From contig JALUAR010000260.1 of the NCBI GenBank assembly GCA_027050975.1, positions 1 to 8,521 of the forward strand: a stretch of 8,521 bases of DNA, read 5' to 3'. Positions 1-5,496 of this stretch are shown here, in pieces. The notes beneath the pieces are model-generated. The model was not told where the DNA came from and ran no database searches. It saw only the letters and a program-made list of their open reading frames with translations. The stretch comes from Thermodesulfovibrio sp. GTDB lineage: Bacteria; Nitrospirota; Thermodesulfovibrionia; Thermodesulfovibrionales; JdFR-85. Position 1 is the stretch's first letter; the number at the start of each line of letters is the position of its first letter. The position numbers and the translations under genes were made by a program.

Positions 1-251
1 CATTTTGACATGCAAAAAACAAATATGGCCCATGCTATGGCTCAAAACTCTTAGATTAAAAAGGCAACTAATAATATGCATTTGTGGGCATTGGCTATCA
101 AAATATGTGGGAAATCCACCCCCTCTACTGAAAGTTTTTAAATATTAATACCTTGAGCATTATAAATTCAACATGAAGACCTGCCTTCAAAAGGGCATAT
201 CTTTAAGTGAGGTCTCAAGCAGCGTTGAGCCTGGTTCGTTTGTGAAAAAGA
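1..251. other. AT-rich non-coding end of the operon
   Basis: After the TAA of the last gene no convincing gene is seen on either strand. The plus-strand frames are short and resemble no family. A TTGACA at 5-10 has no matching -10 element at normal spacing. A small inverted repeat TTTTG/CAAAA (3-7 and 13-17) is present. No tRNA or clear intrinsic terminator with a U tract was found. Confidence 0.5.
210..232 (-). terminator. Bulged hairpin after the last gene, weak terminator
   Basis: On the minus strand AGG-CTCAA pairs with TTGAG-CCT across a 6-base loop with one bulged A (plus-strand positions 210-218 and 225-232). It begins 20 bases after the stop codon of the TIGR02757 gene, a typical place for a 3'-end structure. 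No U tract follows, so it is not a canonical intrinsic terminator. It could mark an mRNA 3' end left by Rho termination and trimming. Confidence 0.25.
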
Positions 252-1082
252 TTATAGGCGGAGGGTTCTTATCTCACAGCTATCGGCCCTGCCATCACAG
301 CCACTGCACATTCCCATTATACCTTTGTGGCAGAGGGCAAAGTCATACTTAAGCGGGTCTTCAGGATCAAGTCTCTTGAGACTTTCGGTTATCTCCACAG
401 CCATCTTCCAGTCCTTTGTCTTACGAGTGGTAAGACCGAGGCACTGGCTTATGCGGGCAATATGGGTGTCAAGGGGTATGACAAGCTGGGCCGGGCTGAA
501 GCCCTGCCAGATGCCGAGGTCTATGTCTCTGTCCCTCACCATCCATCTCATAAAGAGATTCATTCTTTTACAGGCACTACCCCTGTCAGGAGAGGTGAAA
601 AAATGATAAAACCCCCTTGATATCTTTATGCTGCCGGGAATTTTAATACCATAGAAAAATTCCACAAAACCCGACAGGGCCGTTGCCATATCACTGCCAT
701 TGAAAGGGGTTGAAAATGCTGCCTCCAGGCTGCCAAACCGTTTTAAGACCTTTGAGAGCACATAAAGGAGTGCTACAATATCCTCACCAGTGCTGAATCT
801 GTACTTAAGGTCGCAGAATCTTTTGCGCTCACGGGAAAGCCTGAATTCATGGAGAAACTGAGCTGGGCTTGCCCCCATCCTCTTCAGAAGTTCATCCACA
901 ACAGGCATGAATAGCTCTACCCTTCCGTAGGCAAATGCTGAGGCTATCAGGCCTGCTATCTCCTGGTCGCGGGGGTGATTATATCTGCGGGAAAAGGCTA
1001 TAGGGTCATGAACTGCTCTTTCGTGGAAGTTATAGGTATTGTAGAGGTGATCCAGAACCTCTTTAAGCCTCCGGAAGTCCAA
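252..1082 (-). CDS. TIGR02757/DUF2400 family protein, HhH-GPD-like
   Basis: This 276-residue protein is of the TIGR02757 (DUF2400) family, whose biochemical role is not established to my knowledge. Recognisable family blocks are GLIASAFAYGRVELFMPVV (44-62), KYRFSTGEDIVALL (93-106), CKRMNLFMRWMVRD (171-184), the IPLDTHIARISQCLGLT block (202-218) and DPLKYDFALCHKGI (242-255). The C-terminal half resembles endonuclease III: LDTHIARI matches the VDTHIFRV region holding the catalytic Asp of Nth, and four cysteines follow (C251, C259, C262, C269) in an order like its [4Fe-4S] loop. The LPGVG helix-hairpin-helix signature is absent. A DNA-repair role is therefore only a hypothesis. The start is TTG at 1082, overlapping rnr by 20 bp, with GAGGGAG 7 bases upstream. 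It is the last gene of the run. Confidence 0.88.
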   Translation of the reverse strand: MDFRRLKEVLDHLYNTYNFHERAVHDPIAFSRRYNHPRDQEIAGLIASAFAYGRVELFMPVVDELLKRMGASPAQFLHEFRLSRERKRFCDLKYRFSTGEDIVALLYVLSKVLKRFGSLEAAFSTPFNGSDMATALSGFVEFFYGIKIPGSIKISRGFYHFFTSPDRGSACKRMNLFMRWMVRDRDIDLGIWQGFSPAQLVIPLDTHIARISQCLGLTTRKTKDWKMAVEITESLKRLDPEDPLKYDFALCHKGIMGMCSGCDGRADSCEIRTLRL

Positions 1083-3195
1083 AGACTATCTCCCTCTCCT
1101 CCAGATCAACCCTGTCCACCCTTACGGTGATACTGTCACCAATGGACCAGACCTTCTTTCTTCTTTTTCCGACAAGCTGGATGTTAGCCTCATCGTATAT
1201 GTAGTAATCATCTGTCATATAGGAGACATGGAGGAAGCCTTCAACATAAAAGTCATTCAGCCGAATCTTCATACCGAAAGGCGTGATAGAGACAACCCTG
1301 CCCTCAAACTCCTCACCAAGACGGTCCTTCATAAACCACGCCCTCATGGCTGCTATGACGGAGCGTTCCACATCGTCAGCCTTACGCTCCATCTTTGAGG
1401 AGTGGAAGGCAATATTCGGCAGCACCTCCTCAAGCTCTTTCATCCTCCTGGCGCTCATGCCCCTGCCTTTTAGCACCTCTCTAAGAATCCTGTGAACAAC
1501 GAGGTCAGGATACCGCCTTATGGGAGAAGTAAAATGGGTATAACAGGGTGAGGCAAGCCCGAAGTGGCCAATATTCTCAGGTGAGTATTTGGCCTGCTTC
1601 ATTGACCTCAGAAGTATGTAATTAATCACATCCTCTTCTGGCTGACCCTTGACAGCCTCAATAATCTCCGGCAGATCAGAGGGTCTGAGCCCCTTGCTCC
1701 GCACCTTTACTTTCCTGCCCTTTTTGCCAAGCACCGCCCTTACCACCTTGGAGATAGCCTCTAGCTTTGCCTGGTCCGGTGGTTCATGAATCCTGTAAAG
1801 TGAAGGCACACCCTTTTCAAAGAGATACTCTGCCACTGCCTCGTTGGCTGCTATCATAAACTCCTCTATTATCATGTGGGCAAAGTTTCTTTCAGCAACA
1901 ATGATGTCCTCCAGATTACCCCTGAGGTCAAGCAGGATCTCTGGCTCGGGAAAGTCAAAGTCAAGGCTACCACGGCTCAACCTCTTCTCTCTCAGGATGG
2001 TACATAACTCTGCCATCAATTCAAACTCACCAAGTAGATAATCATACCGCTTTCTAAGTTTTTTGTCCTCATCAATGAGTATCTTTTTCACCTTTGTGTA
2101 GGTCATACGCTCATCACTCTGGATGATACTCGGGTAGAATCTGGCCTTTATCCTCTCACCCTCTCTGTTGAAGTCCATCTGAACAGTAAAGGCGAGTCTG
2201 GGAACCTTTGGCTTCAGGCTACAGAGCTCCTCGGAGAGTGTCTTTGGAAGCATTGGGATTACCCTGTCGGGGAAATAGACGCTTGTGGCCCTCTTGCGTG
2301 CCTCACGGTCTATCATGCTTTCCCAGGGAACAAAATAACCCACATCAGCTATATGGACATACAGTGTATAGCCGAACTCACGTAGCTTTATAGAGATGGC
2401 ATCATCAAAGTCCTTGGCACGCTCACCGTCAATGGTCACAGTGGGTAAAGAGCGGAGGTCTTTTCTTCCCTCGGACATCTCCGGGGTTATCTCCTTTGGC
2501 AGGCTCTTTGCCTCATCCGTAACCTTCTTGGGAAATCTCCTCGAAAGGCTGTACTCATCGATAATCAACTCTATATCCTCTACAGGTGTTTCAGGCTTCT
2601 TGAGAACCTTTATCACCCTGGCAGTAGGCGGACGTTTATCCGTGGGATAAGATATTATCTCGGCAAGAACAAGATCTCCATTCTTTGCCTTTCTACGGGC
2701 CTTTGGATCAATGAGTATATCAAAGGGAATATCCTTTCGTTTTGGTTTCAGGAATATGCCGGTGCGGGTCACCTCAAGGGTGCCCACGACCCTGGTCTGG
2801 GCATGCTCAAGGATTCGTAGAATCCTTCCCTCTCTTTTGCGGGGATTCTCAATCCGCACGATAACCCTGTCTCCCTCCATGGCTCCGAGGGTCGCCCTGG
2901 GAGGGATAAAGAGGTCTGGCTCACCGGGAAGCTCCGGGATCACGAAGCCGTAGCCATCATGATGGGCCTCAAAGTAGCCCTTCAGTAGTTTCATCTCCTC
3001 AGGCTGTCCGTAGCGGCCTTTTCTTGTTCGTATAAGTTCACCGGAACGAACCAACCGTCTCAGTGTTTTCTTCAGAAGTCTGGCCCCTTTTTTATCAAAA
3101 CCGAGATGTTGGGTAAGCTCTTTGAAGGTAAGGGGCTTATTGAGCTTTCTTAGTAAATTTAATATCTCTTCTGTTTTTACTGGTTTTACACTCAT
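1063..3195 (-). CDS. rnr: Ribonuclease R (RNB-family 3'-5' exoribonuclease)
   Basis: This is a 710-residue processive 3'-5' exoribonuclease that degrades structured RNA and takes part in rRNA and mRNA turnover. Domains in order are an N-terminal winged helix (about 7-65), cold-shock/OB domains (about 70-200), the RNB catalytic domain (about 243-570) and an S1 domain (about 628-707). The active site is clear: D256, D262, D264 and D265 in TIDGERAKDFDDAIS match the four metal-binding Asp of E. coli RNase R. The conserved FTSPIRRYPDLVVHR lies at 555-569. It is shorter than the E. coli enzyme (813 residues) because it ends right after S1 and has no basic C-terminal tail. The winged helix and full S1 favour RNase R over RNase II. 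Its ATG overlaps the mqnA stop by 4 bp (ATGA), implying translational coupling. The Shine-Dalgarno sequence is weak. Confidence 0.95.
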   Translation of the reverse strand: MSVKPVKTEEILNLLRKLNKPLTFKELTQHLGFDKKGARLLKKTLRRLVRSGELIRTRKGRYGQPEEMKLLKGYFEAHHDGYGFVIPELPGEPDLFIPPRATLGAMEGDRVIVRIENPRKREGRILRILEHAQTRVVGTLEVTRTGIFLKPKRKDIPFDILIDPKARRKAKNGDLVLAEIISYPTDKRPPTARVIKVLKKPETPVEDIELIIDEYSLSRRFPKKVTDEAKSLPKEITPEMSEGRKDLRSLPTVTIDGERAKDFDDAISIKLREFGYTLYVHIADVGYFVPWESMIDREARKRATSVYFPDRVIPMLPKTLSEELCSLKPKVPRLAFTVQMDFNREGERIKARFYPSIIQSDERMTYTKVKKILIDEDKKLRKRYDYLLGEFELMAELCTILREKRLSRGSLDFDFPEPEILLDLRGNLEDIIVAERNFAHMIIEEFMIAANEAVAEYLFEKGVPSLYRIHEPPDQAKLEAISKVVRAVLGKKGRKVKVRSKGLRPSDLPEIIEAVKGQPEEDVINYILLRSMKQAKYSPENIGHFGLASPCYTHFTSPIRRYPDLVVHRILREVLKGRGMSARRMKELEEVLPNIAFHSSKMERKADDVERSVIAAMRAWFMKDRLGEEFEGRVVSITPFGMKIRLNDFYVEGFLHVSYMTDDYYIYDEANIQLVGKRRKKVWSIGDSITVRVDRVDLEEREIVFGLPEA
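1090..1096 (-). promoter_or_regulatory. Shine-Dalgarno site for a TTG start
   Basis: GAGGGAG on the minus strand lies 7 bases before the TTG at 1082, inside the last codons of rnr. It is the main support for a TTG start for the following gene, which has no ATG until residue 59. Confidence 0.7.
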
Positions 3196-3977
3196 ATTAT
3201 CTTCAGTTCTACCAGATATTGCCTGAATAAGGCAAGTCCTTTCTTATGTTCTTCATCAAAGTCATATGATAGCCCCTGCCAGTATTCTATAAGACGCTCG
3301 TTGGAAAGCTCCTCTCTCAGAGGGCAGAGTTCCGCAAGATGACCCAGATTGTTAAAGGCCCATCGCCTGGCTTCATAGAGATCCTGAATAAAGGATTCAA
3401 GCTCCCTGGCAGAGGTTCTTCCCAGATCCTTTCTGGCAATCCATAAGGCAAATACAAAGGGAAGCCCTGTCTCTCTATACCAGATCTCTCCAAGATCGTA
3501 CATCTTGAGACCCGAATGCCTGCTGCTTTCCCTTAAGGCATCATCACCTATCAGCAGATATGCCGGATAATCTCTGAGGGCCTCCTCCAGTGAGAGTTCC
3601 GAACCTTTCAGCTCACAATCAAGGCTATAAAAAACCGTTAAAATGATCCGAAGCAGCGCTACCGAGGTCTCTGACTTGTAGGTGCACAGAACCGCCATAC
3701 CATCCAGGGTCTCAATATCCTGTTTGCTGAAAAGGAGTATGCTTCTTACGGCACCAAAGGAACTCACAGAATGTCCAGGGATCAACTCATATCTGTCTGG
3801 ATCTCTTAAAAACTCTATGGATGAGGATGGGCTTATGTCGATCTCTCCCTCTCTGATCAGTGTATTGATCCTGGAGGGTACATCCTCTATAAACTGGTAG
3901 TCTCCACCACAGTATCTTTCCAGATAATGGTAATAGGGAAAGAGGTTTGTGAAGGGAATCTTTCCTATTTTCAACAT
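3192..3977 (-). CDS. mqnA: MqnA-type chorismate dehydratase (menaquinone)
   Basis: This 261-residue protein belongs to the MqnA/MqnD family with a periplasmic-binding-protein-like fold. MqnA removes water from chorismate to give 3-enolpyruvylbenzoate, the first step of the futalosine route to menaquinone, in the cytoplasm. Family marks are the N-terminal KIGKIPFTNLFP (3-14), DISPSSSIEF (47-56), SVSSFGAVRSILLFS (70-84), LLIGDDAL (141-148) and the run YDLGEIWYRETGLPFVFALW (160-179). The IGD and TGLPFVFA blocks point to MqnA rather than MqnD, by resemblance only. The ATG at 3977 is chosen because it starts the conserved N-terminus, has AAAGG 7 bases upstream and lies 2 bp after the DUF2062 stop. 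The stop overlaps the rnr start as ATGA. No other menaquinone genes are visible here. Confidence 0.88.
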   Translation of the reverse strand: MLKIGKIPFTNLFPYYHYLERYCGGDYQFIEDVPSRINTLIREGEIDISPSSSIEFLRDPDRYELIPGHSVSSFGAVRSILLFSKQDIETLDGMAVLCTYKSETSVALLRIILTVFYSLDCELKGSELSLEEALRDYPAYLLIGDDALRESSRHSGLKMYDLGEIWYRETGLPFVFALWIARKDLGRTSARELESFIQDLYEARRWAFNNLGHLAELCPLREELSNERLIEYWQGLSYDFDEEHKKGLALFRQYLVELKII

Positions 3978-3979
3978 TC

Positions 3980-4411
3980 TTACACCTTTCTTATCCTTTT
4001 CAGGACCATATAAAGCAGGAAGTATGATAAAATCCCTGACACCGTGCCAAGAACAAGGGTTCCTGCAAAAAAGGGCCACAAAAGCTCCTTTAAGGCCCTG
4101 AAGATATTGATTATATTCACCTTGTGAAAGTCTATGCTGCTTAGCACCTTGTCTGTGCCTGTTATCTTTATGCCCATCCAGGTCCCAAAGGTATAGATAG
4201 GGATAATCGTCCATGGATTCGTAACATAAGCACCTGCCAGTGTCACCAGCTTATTCAGCCTGAAAACATAAGCCACCACAAGGGCCATAATTGTATGGAG
4301 CCCCAGGAATGGTGACATTCCTATGAACACTCCAACCCCAAAGGCGAGGGCAATCTGGTGAGATGTGCCCTTTACAGTGAGCAATAACCTGAAGCGTTCA
4401 CTAAGAGACAA
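3980..4411 (-). CDS. DUF2062 small inner-membrane protein
   Basis: This is a 143-residue hydrophobic protein of the uncharacterised DUF2062 family. After a short basic N-terminus it has the family pattern: a Gly-rich helix (about 19-36) leading to MSPFLGLHT (32-40), a second helix to about 52, then the conserved YVTNPWTIIPIY block (62-73) inside a third hydrophobic stretch. A C-terminal helix at about 111-136 ends in a basic tail (KRIRKV). Three to four membrane segments are likely. The start is TTG at 4411, overlapping the end of thiL by 11 bp. There is no upstream ATG before an in-frame stop and no other Met before residue 32. mqnA starts 2 bp after its stop, so expression is probably coupled on both sides. 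The function is unknown and I do not assign one. Confidence 0.85.
   Translation of the reverse strand: MSLSERFRLLLTVKGTSHQIALAFGVGVFIGMSPFLGLHTIMALVVAYVFRLNKLVTLAGAYVTNPWTIIPIYTFGTWMGIKITGTDKVLSSIDFHKVNIINIFRALKELLWPFFAGTLVLGTVSGILSYFLLYMVLKRIRKV
3985..3989 (-). promoter_or_regulatory. Shine-Dalgarno site deciding the mqnA start
   Basis: AAAGG on the minus strand is 7 bases before the ATG at 3977 and lies in the last codons of the DUF2062 gene. It supports starting mqnA at MLKIGKIPF. The open frame extends upstream to 4214, but that part is shadowed by the DUF2062 gene and shows no family similarity. Confidence 0.65.
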
Positions 4412-5393
4412 AATGCTGATACCCCGCTGGTTTTATCTCCTCTTCAGTGCCGTCCTTTCGGACAAAATAAAGACCACGTTCCGTTATCTCACCGATTTCG
4501 TACATCCCTGGAATCGGCTGTTTTGCAGTAAATAGGAGGTGATAGTCCTCACCACCTGAGACAACCATCTCTATCGGTTCCAACTTCAGAAATGCCGAAA
4601 CCTCCCTAAGGGCTTCTGAAACAGGCAACCTCTCCTCATAGACCCTGACACCCACACCGCTTTCCTGACAAAGACGGTAAAGATCCAGCCATAGTCCGTC
4701 ACTAATATCAAGCATGGCAGTAACATACTCCCTGTTGTTGTTCGGTAACGGTCTGACCGCAGGCAGCAGAAACCTTTCGAGCACCTCTCTGGCATACTGC
4801 CACGGAAGCAGCAGCGGGAGGGTCTCGCCTCGCTCCAGTGCCACTGGATGGCCCAGGCTTTTAAGCAGTCTAAGTCCGCAAGCAGCCTCTCCCAAAGGAC
4901 CGCTAACATAAAGCCTCTCACCTGGCCTGGCTCCGTCCCTTTTAATAACCCTTCCCTCTGCACTGCCAATAATGGTAAGTGTAAAGGTGAGGTCCTTTTG
5001 GCTCGAGGTGATATCACCACCGATAAGGGAAAGGCCATACTCTGAGAGTGCCTTTGAAAGTCCCTGGAGAAACTCCTGCAGGAACTCTTCCCGAAGCTCC
5101 GAAGGCAGGGTAAGATTAAGAAGGGCCCACCTTGGCAGACCTGCCATGGCAAAGATATCGCTCACATTGACAGCTATCAGTTTGTAGCCTATCTGGTAGG
5201 GTGTAAACAGGCGTGTATCGAAGTGTACCCCTTCAACCATAGTGTCTGTACTTAAAAGGAGAGTCTCGGAATCACAACTTATGGCTGCAGCATCATCTCC
5301 GATACCGATAACGGTTTGATTGCCCTGAGCTGCGAATCTGCGCCTGATCTCTTCTACAATGCTGAGTTCACCACGGTCTGCAAGTCTTGACAT
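4401..5393 (-). CDS. thiL: Thiamine-monophosphate kinase
   Basis: This 330-residue enzyme phosphorylates thiamine monophosphate with ATP to give thiamine diphosphate, the active cofactor, in the cytoplasm. It belongs to the PurM/ThiL ATP-binding superfamily. Visible family blocks are the N-terminal GELSIVEEIRRRF (8-20), metal/ATP motif GIGDDAA (30-36), LSTDTMVEGVHFD (47-59), SDIFAMAG (78-85), GGD (125-127), DISDGL (229-234) and SGGEDY (279-284). Length is normal for ThiL. The ATG at 5393 sits just before the conserved N-terminal block, and an in-frame TAA lies four codons upstream, so the start is well bounded. The Shine-Dalgarno sequence is weak. It heads a compact five-gene run, and its last codons overlap the next gene by 11 bp. 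No other thiamine genes are in the window. Confidence 0.96.
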   Translation of the reverse strand: MSRLADRGELSIVEEIRRRFAAQGNQTVIGIGDDAAAISCDSETLLLSTDTMVEGVHFDTRLFTPYQIGYKLIAVNVSDIFAMAGLPRWALLNLTLPSELREEFLQEFLQGLSKALSEYGLSLIGGDITSSQKDLTFTLTIIGSAEGRVIKRDGARPGERLYVSGPLGEAACGLRLLKSLGHPVALERGETLPLLLPWQYAREVLERFLLPAVRPLPNNNREYVTAMLDISDGLWLDLYRLCQESGVGVRVYEERLPVSEALREVSAFLKLEPIEMVVSGGEDYHLLFTAKQPIPGMYEIGEITERGLYFVRKDGTEEEIKPAGYQHFVS

Positions 5394-5428
5394 AATAATC
5401 GTTTACTCTGGTGATGAGACCCAAGCTG

Positions 5429-5477
5429 CCGATAGCCTTTCCGACAAGCTCGTGGATATTGCCTCTGATTCTATCGG
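5429..5477 (-). other. lon-thiL spacer with 7-bp inverted repeat
   Basis: The 103-bp gap between lon and thiL (5394-5496) contains CCGATAG and CTATCGG at 5429-5435 and 5471-5477, a perfect 7-bp inverted repeat with a 35-base loop. No U tract follows and no TPP-riboswitch core is recognisable. It could be a weak processing or attenuation structure separating the two blocks, or chance. No clear -35/-10 pair for thiL is visible here. Confidence 0.25.
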
Positions 5478-5496
5478 TTTTTGGGCCGGGAGGCTG

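Noticed and set aside
5..10. TTGACA resembling a -35 box on the plus strand
   Set aside because: No TATAAT-like element lies 16-18 bases downstream and no gene follows on that strand.
1..54. Plus-strand open frame ending in TAG, possible 3' end of a gene (HFDMQKTNMA...)
   Set aside because: Only 17 codons are visible, in an AT-rich stretch, and the peptide resembles no family I know. It cannot be told from chance.
21..100. Imperfect direct repeat around GGCCCATGCTATGG and GGGCATTGGCTATC
   Set aside because: The match is patchy with shifts, there are only two copies, and there is no spacer pattern suggesting CRISPR or an attachment site.
3978..4214. Upstream extension of the mqnA frame (79 codons)
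   Set aside because: It overlaps the DUF2062 gene in another frame. The conserved MqnA N-terminus begins at the ATG at 3977, which has its own Shine-Dalgarno sequence.
4586..5152. 188-codon minus-strand open frame inside thiL
   Set aside because: It is an alternative frame fully covered by thiL, whose family motifs are complete. Its translation resembles no family.
5394..5496. TPP riboswitch upstream of thiL
   Set aside because: The 103-bp spacer lacks the conserved CUGAGA and related core elements and is only loosely structured.
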